From assembly GCF_000373105.1 (NCBI RefSeq), contig NZ_KB890414.1:113620-177619 (forward strand): DNA of 64,000 nucleotides. Reading direction: 5' to 3'. The stretch's first letter is position 1, and each line of letters opens with the position of its first letter. The position numbers and the translations under genes were made by a program. Below, piece by piece: positions 34,657-41,999 of this stretch. The notes under the pieces are model-generated. The model saw only the letters and a list, made by a program, of their open reading frames with translations. It made no database searches and was not told the DNA's origin. The stretch is from Neolewinella persica DSM 23188 (lineage in GTDB: Bacteria; Bacteroidota; Bacteroidia; Chitinophagales; Saprospiraceae).

Positions 34657-37501
34657 TCACCGTCTCCAGCACCCGTACCATCTCAACTTTACCCGCAGCA
34701 CCAACCACCCTAAGAAGGTAAGTTCCAGACGGAAGCGCCAAGCCGCTGAACCGGGTCGTTTCAGTACCCGCAGGCAAAGCCTGCGTGCGGAGTACCCGGC
34801 CATTTACGTCCAGTATCTCGGCGGTAGAGCTTGTCTCCAGCGGAGCGGCGAAGTTCAGAGTAACTACATCGGCAAAGGGGTTAGGGAAAATCTTGCTTTC
34901 TAAAAAACCTTCCTCTGCACCCGCGACCGCGCCCAAAACCACGCGCAATGGCGAGCCATCGGCGGCAACCGCAACGGACCGCCCGGCATCCTCCGCTATG
35001 GAGAACATTTCCCGGAGGTTGCCCGTACTATTCGCCTTTACCCGTAGCACTACCGCATGCTCCGCAGCGCCACTTTCCAGGTTAAGCAGCTGTAATTTAC
35101 CGGCCGCAACCCGGTAGTTTTCCGCTGGCAGATCAGTGTACGCCACGCCGAGTAACTCCAGGCCTTCCGTTTCTAGTTCCAACTGAAAACCTGCCAGCTC
35201 GTCACCGCTGAAGCGTACTTCAACCAGGCGCTCTGCCCCCGCCGAAACTACGGCATCGGGTAGATCGACAACCAACCCCACGCGCAGGTTACTAACGTTT
35301 AGTTCCGCATCTGCATTCACGTCTCCGCGTTTCATCGCCACGAATCCTTGATTGATGTCCGCCGGATCTACGTCAGCAAAATCGATGCTGGTAGGATAGT
35401 TTTCCAGGAAGGGATTGGCCGGGTTTTCAAATTCGTAGCCTGCTGGTACGAATATCCATGGCAACTCCGGTTCAGGCCGTAAACTAGTGGCCAGGCCAAG
35501 AATCTGCCGTGCGAGGGCGATGATGTCGAAAACGTCAACTTCAGTATCTCCGTTAGCATCCGCCGCCAGTAGCTGGTAGGGGCTCGAAAATTCCTGCCGC
35601 CCCAACAGGTGGAGGTTAATGTCGACCATGTCGAAGATGTCGAGACCGTTTGTCCAGTCATCATCTAACTCTGCAACCAATTTCAGTTCCCGACAGGCGG
35701 GGAGTTCGTCAAAATCGTAAAAGCCAAGGGCGGTCGTCAGGTCTGCGCTCATAACTTCACCGTTAGCGTCCACGGCGGAAACCGTTACTCCTTCCAGGTT
35801 GGCATTGGTGCTGTGTACACGGATCAGACCGTCGGCAGCAACGGTAGCGCCGCCGCAAATTTCGCTGAAGGGCATCGCCTCAAAAACGTTTTCCTGCATC
35901 AGGTCCACGCCGCTGTTGCGGTAAATGACATCGCGAAAAGTCGTGTTATGAATCCAGTCTTTTTCAGCTTCAGTAAGCACGGGATCGTTGAGGTAGAAAA
36001 AACGATCTCCCGCCCGCAAGTCGCCAAATTGCTGCTCCATAATTTTCCGGATCGTAGGACCAAAGATGGAACCGGGCATGGGTCGCTCCGCCAACATTCC
36101 GACCCAGGGATCAATTTCGTCGATGTCCCCTGCGTACAGTTCCTCCAGGGTATTATAAACTTCAAAATCCGGGTTTATCGCGTCGAATTCAAAGAGGGTT
36201 TGAAGACCGTAGGCCCGACGAACTATATTGTAGGAAGGGAGACCTCGCTCTCGCCCACGCATGATGTTGATGGAGGCTAAGTCAAGTCCGCCGGCACCGG
36301 GAGGGCCAAAGAGGAAATTGCGGACATCGTCCACCACCCGGCTGTCCATCATTTGCTGGGTTTGCTCGGCCATGCCGCGCAGAAAAGGATCAAGTCCGGT
36401 TTCTTGTAAAGCTAATGGATTAAAAAAGGCATCCCGCAGGGTCATATTGCCCTGGGCCAGCACTTCGCCGTTAGCATCAAGCCGGCGGATATTACCATTC
36501 AGTAAAGTGTGACCTACCCGAAAAGCCGCCGCAGAGAAAGAATTAGCCAGTTGGGGGTTGATCGACATATCGTATCCCGGGTAATCCCCTACCGGTACGC
36601 CCATAGCTGGGAGCCACTCATTGTAGACGATGCTCTGGATCAACCCACCCACAAGCTTGCGGGCATGGTGATAGAGTTGTTCATCCGTCCAATCCGGATT
36701 CTCCTGCTTCAGGCGGTCACATTGCAGGTTGTGTTCCCGAACAAATAAAGTGTGGAAACTTGCCAGTAATGGGTTTTCGTTGGCACGCACATCTCCGGCC
36801 ACATACAGTGCTCCGCCGAATCCCGTCCCATTGGCCATGAAAGGCGCATTGGGGTCCCGGGGACCATTTATTTCTGCATTCAGGGTATTGTAGGGCAGCA
36901 TATTTCCTGCGCTAACTTTTAATTTGCCATCCTCAAAGGACCGGAGCCAGTTGGCTCGGGACTCATCAGAACCATAAACACCTGAACCGTCAACGAAGGC
37001 GGTAATCTCATTATCATAATTCCTTGGGTTTCCAATACCGAACCCTGTTCCCAGGCGGGGGAGGTTCCGGTGAAAGGGGATGTGAACGGTACCGAAAAAG
37101 AAGGGGTCAAAGTCAGGGTCTCCCATTGGGACGGGAATCGGCAGGTTTTCTCCCAGTTGATCCGTAAGTGCAATATCGTGGTCAATGAACTGACCAAAAA
37201 CCCAGGTGTAGTCACTCAGGCCCACGGGGTCATTGAGTAGCCCTTCCTGAGCGAACAGGGTATTAGAGATAACGCGTGGGTTAGGTCGGTTCGGGCCGGC
37301 GGGAGCCGACTGCCCGTCAACATACCCATCACCCGCAAGCCGGATCAGGGCAGTATGCGTGGCACCGCGTTGGCGGTTATTCGGGTTATTATACTGGCCA
37401 TCGATCGTCCGGTACAGGGAAACATCGTCAGTTTGCGCGGAAAGATTGAACGACAACACAAATAAACAGCCGAAGAGGCCGTAGCGTAATTTATTAGTCA
37501 T
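34646..37501 (-). CDS. Secreted animal-type haem peroxidase with dockerin-like segment and T9SS type A signal
   Basis: The start at 37501 begins a signal peptide (MTNKLRYGLFGCLFVLSF, cleavage near LSAQ); the frame runs upstream to 37567 without support. The 951-residue protein contains a full animal (peroxidasin/myeloperoxidase) haem peroxidase domain: FGQFIDHDIALTD with the distal His, HTLFVREHNLQCDRL, AAFRVGHTLL near the proximal His region, and RGRERGLPSYNIVRR. A dockerin-like calcium-binding pair (WTNGLDIFDMVDIN ... DANGDTEVDVFDIIALARQ) follows. A beta domain and a type A T9SS tail (IFPNPFADVVTLNF ... GTYLLRVVG) end it. Such enzymes make hypohalous acids or cross-links outside the cell. 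The gene end overlaps the Rhs fragment. Confidence 0.92.
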   Translation of the reverse strand: MTNKLRYGLFGCLFVLSFNLSAQTDDVSLYRTIDGQYNNPNNRQRGATHTALIRLAGDGYVDGQSAPAGPNRPNPRVISNTLFAQEGLLNDPVGLSDYTWVFGQFIDHDIALTDQLGENLPIPVPMGDPDFDPFFFGTVHIPFHRNLPRLGTGFGIGNPRNYDNEITAFVDGSGVYGSDESRANWLRSFEDGKLKVSAGNMLPYNTLNAEINGPRDPNAPFMANGTGFGGALYVAGDVRANENPLLASFHTLFVREHNLQCDRLKQENPDWTDEQLYHHARKLVGGLIQSIVYNEWLPAMGVPVGDYPGYDMSINPQLANSFSAAAFRVGHTLLNGNIRRLDANGEVLAQGNMTLRDAFFNPLALQETGLDPFLRGMAEQTQQMMDSRVVDDVRNFLFGPPGAGGLDLASINIMRGRERGLPSYNIVRRAYGLQTLFEFDAINPDFEVYNTLEELYAGDIDEIDPWVGMLAERPMPGSIFGPTIRKIMEQQFGDLRAGDRFFYLNDPVLTEAEKDWIHNTTFRDVIYRNSGVDLMQENVFEAMPFSEICGGATVAADGLIRVHSTNANLEGVTVSAVDANGEVMSADLTTALGFYDFDELPACRELKLVAELDDDWTNGLDIFDMVDINLHLLGRQEFSSPYQLLAADANGDTEVDVFDIIALARQILGLATSLRPEPELPWIFVPAGYEFENPANPFLENYPTSIDFADVDPADINQGFVAMKRGDVNADAELNVSNLRVGLVVDLPDAVVSAGAERLVEVRFSGDELAGFQLELETEGLELLGVAYTDLPAENYRVAAGKLQLLNLESGAAEHAVVLRVKANSTGNLREMFSIAEDAGRSVAVAADGSPLRVVLGAVAGAEEGFLESKIFPNPFADVVTLNFAAPLETSSTAEILDVNGRVLRTQALPAGTETTRFSGLALPSGTYLLRVVGAAGKVEMVRVLETVSAR
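34916..34934 (-). repeat. Dispersed GC-rich motif inside peroxidase gene
   Basis: TGCACCCGCGACCGCGCCC. It is read as G-A-V-A-G-A-E immediately before the T9SS tail, again a linker. Confidence 0.75.
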
Positions 37502-37691
37502 AACGCATGTTGAGATTATGTAAAAAAAGACATCTAAAGGTAAGAAACACGGCACAACCGGTAGCATCAGTAAAGGGAAAGGACAGAAATTTGACGATTC
37601 TACCAGGCTTATCAGGAAAAAATGGGCGCTGTACTCAATCCCGATAACGGAGGGTTATTTGCAGGTTAGCAAAGAATTCCCCGGTGATTAT

Positions 37692-38465
37692 TTACTTAGA
37701 CTCGTCGATCCCCATGCCAAAAAGGGCAAAATCATAGCGACCGGGATCTTCTGGATCAAACCGGCGTACCGCGGCCGTCAATTCCAGTACCGCTTGCCAA
37801 TCTGTTTGTTTGCGTTTCAATAGTTTCAGGCGGCGGGCCTGGCGTTCGACGTGCACATCGAGCGGGAGGCAAAGTTGCCCCGGAGAGATTTGATGCCAGT
37901 CGCCAAAATCCACACCCCGGTCATCCTGACGGACCATCCAGCGCAGGTACATACACAAGCGTTTACAGCGCGATTTTCTGGCGGGGCTGGCCACGTGCTT
38001 CCGGGTCCTTTGCGGGGCTTCCGGCAAACTGAAGAAATCGTTATGGAAACCAATAAGTGCGGGCTCGATTGTTTGGTCCTCCGGCGTCAGGTGGCGGGAG
38101 AAGGCAGTTTCCAGACTTGCATTTTCCTGATAAAACCGTTGCAGGTACTCCAAAAAATACAGGGTATCTGTATAGGTAAATGTCCGGTGTTTCCAATCGG
38201 CAAAGCGCGCGCGGTCTTCCTCCCGGTGTTCGGTGATGAAACGGTAGGGTTCTCCGCCCATCAGCTCAATCAATTGAGCGCCTTTATTGATAATGGTGGC
38301 TCGCCGCCCCCAGGCAAGAGTAGCCACCCAAAACCCGATAACTTCCCGGTCACGCGGATCATCGAAGGCATGTACGAGGCCGATCGGATCATCAGGGATG
38401 AAGTCTGGGCGATTGTACCGGTCGTGGTAGTGGTCCAGGGTTGCGCGGAGTTCAGCTTTGGTCAT
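37692..38465 (-). CDS. TIGR02757 family protein
   Basis: This 257-residue cytoplasmic protein matches the TIGR02757 (DUF2400) family of unknown function found in Bacteroidota and others. Recognisable parts are the N-terminal DPIGLVHAFDDPRDREVIGF, LAWGRRATIINK, KHRTFTYTDTLYFLEYLQRF, and RWMVRQDDRGVDFGDWHQIS toward the C-terminus. The conserved charged residues suggest an enzyme, but no reaction is known to me. Length is typical. It lies between the peroxidase and META-domain genes, with no shared operon evident (over 180 bp on each side). Confidence 0.85.
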   Translation of the reverse strand: MTKAELRATLDHYHDRYNRPDFIPDDPIGLVHAFDDPRDREVIGFWVATLAWGRRATIINKGAQLIELMGGEPYRFITEHREEDRARFADWKHRTFTYTDTLYFLEYLQRFYQENASLETAFSRHLTPEDQTIEPALIGFHNDFFSLPEAPQRTRKHVASPARKSRCKRLCMYLRWMVRQDDRGVDFGDWHQISPGQLCLPLDVHVERQARRLKLLKRKQTDWQAVLELTAAVRRFDPEDPGRYDFALFGMGIDESK

Positions 38466-38637
38466 GGTCCGGTTTTCGGGTTTTCCAGATGTCGGGTTAT
38501 CGGGGTTTCGGGGTTGTCTGGTTATTCGGTAATCAGGTGCATATATCGGGAAGATTTAATGCCGCACGAGCGAAGCGAGCCCCCCCTTGCGGTAGCTACT
38601 ATCTGACTACTTGACTATCTACTATTTGACTAATAAT

Positions 38638-38655
38638 GCGCGGCCGCAGGTGCAA
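38638..38655 (+). repeat. Dispersed GC-rich motif, solo intergenic copy
   Basis: GCGCGGCCGCAGGTGCAA, exact 17-base core. It directly follows a simple ACTATCTGACTACTTGACTA stretch. Confidence 0.8.
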
Positions 38656-38697
38656 TACCAGCTAAAAGAACAAGGAGAGGAGCCTGTGATCTATGAT

Positions 38698-39147
38698 CTA
38701 CTTCAGCAATTTATCATTCCGCATCAGGGTAAGGGTAATTCCCGAGCCACTCATGGTGAGTTCGTTTCCAGAGACCTTAGTCGTCACCGTGCCGTTCAGC
38801 AGGTCAAAGACCATCTGCTCTTGTTCGGCGGCATCCTGACAGTACATCTTTGTTGACATGACACCGGGGACTTTCATTTTTGCGGCGCTGCCCGTCCAGT
38901 CACCTCCAAAGGTGTTACAACCGGAGTTACCCCCTATTTGGCCCTCACGGATAGCAATAAAACCTTTACTGTTTACTGCGGGAATGCTTTTACCATTTTG
39001 CTCACAGGTCTTAATAACCCAGGCAGAAGGGACGGGAATAGTAGCCATTTCTTTTTTGTTGTCTGCGGCTTCTCCGGCCACGGCACCGGTCTTAGGTTGA
39101 CAGGCCAGGGCGAGGAAGAGGACCACGAGGATGGATAGAATACGCAT
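38698..39147 (-). CDS. META domain lipoprotein
   Basis: This 149-residue lipoprotein has a short signal peptide and lipobox LALAC (Cys about 16). A META/HslJ-like domain follows: IGGNSGCNTFGGDWTG, VMSTKMYCQDAAEQEQMVFDLLNG and a final GITLTLMRND strand. META domains occur in periplasmic or outer-membrane proteins linked to stress or antibiotic tolerance; the biochemical role is unknown. It follows gpmI on the same strand with 33 bp between, so the two may be co-transcribed. Confidence 0.85.
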   Translation of the reverse strand: MRILSILVVLFLALACQPKTGAVAGEAADNKKEMATIPVPSAWVIKTCEQNGKSIPAVNSKGFIAIREGQIGGNSGCNTFGGDWTGSAAKMKVPGVMSTKMYCQDAAEQEQMVFDLLNGTVTTKVSGNELTMSGSGITLTLMRNDKLLK

Positions 39148-39179
39148 AAAGAAAGCTGTTGGTTACCAGAAAGATAAGT

Positions 39180-40712
39180 TTATCCGACCAACGACCTGCC
39201 GGTCATGGCGGATGGCGGGGTGATGCCCATAAATTGCAACAAGGTAGGGGCTACGTCACCTAGTTTTCCACCGGAACGCAGCACCAGATCTGTTTCGCTT
39301 CCAACGTAAATTACGGGAACGGGGTTCGTGGTGTGTGCCGTATGAACGCTGCCGTCCTCATTTCTCATAACGTCGGAATTGCCGTGGTCAGCAATCACCA
39401 GTGCGTGATAGGCATAGTTCTGGCTGACGTTCAGCAGCTCCCCCAGGCATTCATCCACCACCTCCGCGGCTTTGATGGCCGCATCCCAGTCTCCGGTATG
39501 CCCCACCATATCGGTATTGGCAAAATTGAGGCAGATGAAGTCCGGCTGGTTTTCCTGGATATCCTTAATGATGGCTTTGGTGATTTCATAGGCCCCCATC
39601 TCCGGTTTCTGGTCGTAAGTCTCCACATCCCGCGGACTATCGATCAGGATACGGCGTTCACCGGGAAATTCATCTTCCTGCCCTCCACTAAAAAAGAAGG
39701 TAACGTGGGCATATTTCTCCGTCTCGGCGATGCGGACCTGCGTACGTCCGGCTTCGCTGACGATCTGCCCCATAGTCTGGGTGAGGTCATCCGGCTTGAA
39801 GAGGACCGTGACGTTTTCAAATTTCTCGTCGTACTGCGTCATGCACAGGTAGCGCAGGTTGGGCAGTCGTTGCATTCTATACTCCGGAAAATCTTCTTGT
39901 GTCAGAGCGCGGGTGATCTGGCGGGGGCGGTCGGTACGGAAGTTGAAGTTGATCACGACGTCTCCGTCCTCGATCTTTGCTACCGGGTCACCGGCTTTGT
40001 ACATCACGATAGGTTCGATGAATTCATCCATGGTACCCGCTGCATAGTTTGCGTCGATACTGGCCAGGATATCCGTTGACGGGGAGCCTTCTCCCTTCAC
40101 CATCGCGTCGTAGGCTTTTTCGATCCGTTCCCAGCGGGTATCGCGATCCATTGCGTAGAAACGGCCGGTTACGGTGGCTAATTCGGTGGGCTGGTCGGCA
40201 AGGTGCTCGATGAGTCTTTTCACGAAACTTTTGCCGGAGTCGGGAGAGACGTCCCGACCGTCGGTGAACGCGTGTACGAAGATGCGCCGGTTTCCGGCAG
40301 CGGTGGCAATGTCCGACAAGCGCAGCAAGTGGTTGATGTGGGAGTGGACTCCTCCGTCACTGAGCAGGCCCATAAGATGAACAGCCTTCTTGTTTTCGCG
40401 GGCGTAGCGCAGCGCATCCTGTAAAGCTTCCAGTTTAGCGAGTTCTCCCTCCCGGACAGCTTTGTTGATGCGGGCAAAAGATTGATAAACAACGCGGCCG
40501 GCACCGATATTGAGGTGACCTACTTCTGAATTCCCCATTTGCCCTTCCGGCAGGCCAACTTCCTCCCCATAGGTTACCAGAGTGCTATGCGGCCTGTCCT
40601 TATAGATACGATCAAAGTTTGGCGTATGGGCCTGAGCGAGGGCGTCTGCCTCGGGTCTTTGGCCTATTCCCCAGCCGTCGAGGATAATGAGAAGTGCTTT
40701 GCCGGTTTTCAT
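39180..40712 (-). CDS. gpmI: 2,3-bisphosphoglycerate-independent phosphoglycerate mutase
   Basis: GpmI interconverts 3- and 2-phosphoglycerate in glycolysis and gluconeogenesis, using two Mn2+ ions. The 510-residue length is canonical. The metal-binding Asp12 is in LIILDGWGIG, and the phosphorylated Ser62 is in MGNSEVGHLNIGAG. VHAFTDGRDVSPDSGKSF and RYYAMDRD-like RFYAMDRDTRWER match the substrate-binding insert. C-terminal metal ligands lie in NTDMVGHTGD and ADHGNSD. It is probably the first gene of a pair with the META lipoprotein. Confidence 0.97.
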   Translation of the reverse strand: MKTGKALLIILDGWGIGQRPEADALAQAHTPNFDRIYKDRPHSTLVTYGEEVGLPEGQMGNSEVGHLNIGAGRVVYQSFARINKAVREGELAKLEALQDALRYARENKKAVHLMGLLSDGGVHSHINHLLRLSDIATAAGNRRIFVHAFTDGRDVSPDSGKSFVKRLIEHLADQPTELATVTGRFYAMDRDTRWERIEKAYDAMVKGEGSPSTDILASIDANYAAGTMDEFIEPIVMYKAGDPVAKIEDGDVVINFNFRTDRPRQITRALTQEDFPEYRMQRLPNLRYLCMTQYDEKFENVTVLFKPDDLTQTMGQIVSEAGRTQVRIAETEKYAHVTFFFSGGQEDEFPGERRILIDSPRDVETYDQKPEMGAYEITKAIIKDIQENQPDFICLNFANTDMVGHTGDWDAAIKAAEVVDECLGELLNVSQNYAYHALVIADHGNSDVMRNEDGSVHTAHTTNPVPVIYVGSETDLVLRSGGKLGDVAPTLLQFMGITPPSAMTGRSLVG

Positions 40713-40962
40713 TTATTTGGGGAGTTGAGTTGCTGGCCGCGAAGGTACGTTGTTTGAAAATCAACTAAAAACTTAACTTTCTCTTAGCAATCCACATGCC
40801 CATGGGGGCGTTTGCAAGGTGTATCTATTGTGACATTTGTGCATAACGACGTCTAATAGATAGTCATTTAGCCATCAACAGGGCCTAAAACCCGGCCAAA
40901 TGCAACGGTTACCCGTCGTTTTCTTCAGAAACCGGCAATTTTGTAACCTAAATTATATTCCC

Positions 40963-41358
40963 ATGAAAACGATTCTCTTCACCCTTCTGGTCAGCTTCAG
41001 TACCGTGCTTACCGCTACGGAACAGAAACCACTTGTTCTTGACGACGTCTGTCGTGCCATCGGCAGCGGAAATGTCGACGAGTTGGCCGCAATCATGGAC
41101 GCTGAGGTTGAGCTCAGCATCCTCAACGAAGAAGACCTCTACAGCCGCGAACAAGCCACTGCCGCCCTGAAAGCGTTCTTTGGTAAATTCAAGCCCTCCA
41201 GCTTTGGAAAAGTACACCAGGGAGCTTCCAAATCTGCAGATGCGGAGTATTGTATCGGCACTCTGGCTACCGCAAATGGTCCGTTCCGCGTTTACGTCTA
41301 CGTAGCTAAACGCAATAACGGCGTACTTCTGCAGGAGCTACGTTTCGAGCGGGAATAA
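40963..41358 (+). CDS. DUF4783 family secreted protein
   Basis: The start at 40963 begins a signal peptide (MKTILFTLLVSFSTVLTA); an upstream in-frame ATG at 40900 lacks support. The 131-residue product fits the DUF4783 family of small Bacteroidota periplasmic proteins with an NTF2/SnoaL-like fold: IGSGNVDELAAIMDAEVELS, the YSREQATAALKAFFGKF helix and a terminal LLQELRFERE. Function unknown. It is transcribed alone and ends in a strong terminator 23 bp downstream. Confidence 0.85.
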   Translation: MKTILFTLLVSFSTVLTATEQKPLVLDDVCRAIGSGNVDELAAIMDAEVELSILNEEDLYSREQATAALKAFFGKFKPSSFGKVHQGASKSADAEYCIGTLATANGPFRVYVYVAKRNNGVLLQELRFERE

Positions 41359-41380
41359 ATTCCAGCTTAAGAACTTAATG

Positions 41381-41420
41381 ACCGTCGTTGTGCACATAGC
41401 ACGACGGCGGTTTTTTTTTG
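41381..41420 (+). terminator. Rho-independent terminator after DUF4783 gene
   Basis: ACCGTCGTTGTGC pairs with GCACGACGGCGGT (one bulge). Nine T residues follow. Confidence 0.93.
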
Positions 41421-41497
41421 TGCCTCCGCATTATATTATTCTGCTACCGTTCACTAAACGGTAGCTGGTTGTCCAAATTACCCTTAGGCTGGTGCGT

Positions 41498-41505
41498 TAC
41501 CTTTG
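41498..41505 (+). promoter_or_regulatory. Possible -7 box upstream of the hairpin-rich region
   Basis: TACCTTTG matches TAnnTTTG exactly. The nearest TTG is 26 bp upstream, too far for a standard -33. It could start an RNA covering the hairpins at 41.7-41.9 kb. Confidence 0.35.
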
Positions 41506-41694
41506 CACTACATTACACAGACGACCACTGATTCTTATTAGAACTGAAACGCACAAGACGCAAAAAAGAGCTTTGAGATTTAACTACCCAACGCGTCCGT
41601 AACATTCCCCGCTGAACATATTGGTTTTGCTACACCCTTCCCCGTAGCGTAAGCTGGCACCTTCCCTCGCCAAACCATTCTTATTTAAGGTACT

Positions 41695-41905
41695 GGATCA
41701 ATAATGATCCGAAGTATGAACTGCGCATGGTGCGCGGAGCATAACCGGGCGGTCTTAGCTCTGGTTCCTACCAGAGCTGTCCTTGACCGTGGTAGCTTCT
41801 CTACGCCATTACGCGTTCTTCCAACGGAGATTTAGCCGGCCAGAGCCGTGACGCCATCACTGATATATTTTCTTACGGCCCTGCTGTACGTCATAGTACA
41901 GACAG
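41695..41905 (+). ncRNA. Candidate structured RNA or leader (serial hairpins)
   Basis: Successive perfect stems appear in about 210 nt. GGATCA/TGATCC is at 41695-41710 and GCGC/GCGC at 41723-41735. The outer pair CGGTC/GACCG (41750-41789) encloses a nine-pair AGCTCTGGT/ACCAGAGCT with a 4-nt loop. GTGA/TCAC follows at 41848-41860 and CTGTAC/GTACAG at 41884-41901. No open frame covers this stretch and no known RNA family signature (tmRNA, SRP, RNase P, 6S) is visible to me. A separate promoter lies just downstream for the protease gene, so this may be an independent RNA or an extended leader. The strand is assumed from the TACCTTTG box. Confidence 0.4.
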
Positions 41906-41921
41906 CTTGCACACTATTGTC

Positions 41922-41953
41922 TTTGGAAAACATATCAATTATAATTAACTTTG
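41922..41953 (+). promoter_or_regulatory. Bacteroidota-type promoter of the secreted metalloprotease gene
   Basis: TTTG (41922-41925), 20 bp, then TAACTTTG (41946-41953): a perfect -33/-7 match. The leader would be about 40 nt. GTGACAC/GTGTCAC forms a seven-pair stem at 41953-41979, at or just after the start of transcription. Confidence 0.75.
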
Positions 41954-41999
41954 TGACACTGTCCCACATAGCCGTGTCACTCTCTACACGCTGTTTAAC

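Noticed and set aside
41695-41905. Known housekeeping RNA (tmRNA, SRP, RNase P, 6S)
   Set aside because: None of the signature sequences of those RNAs could be seen, so only a generic structured-RNA call is made.
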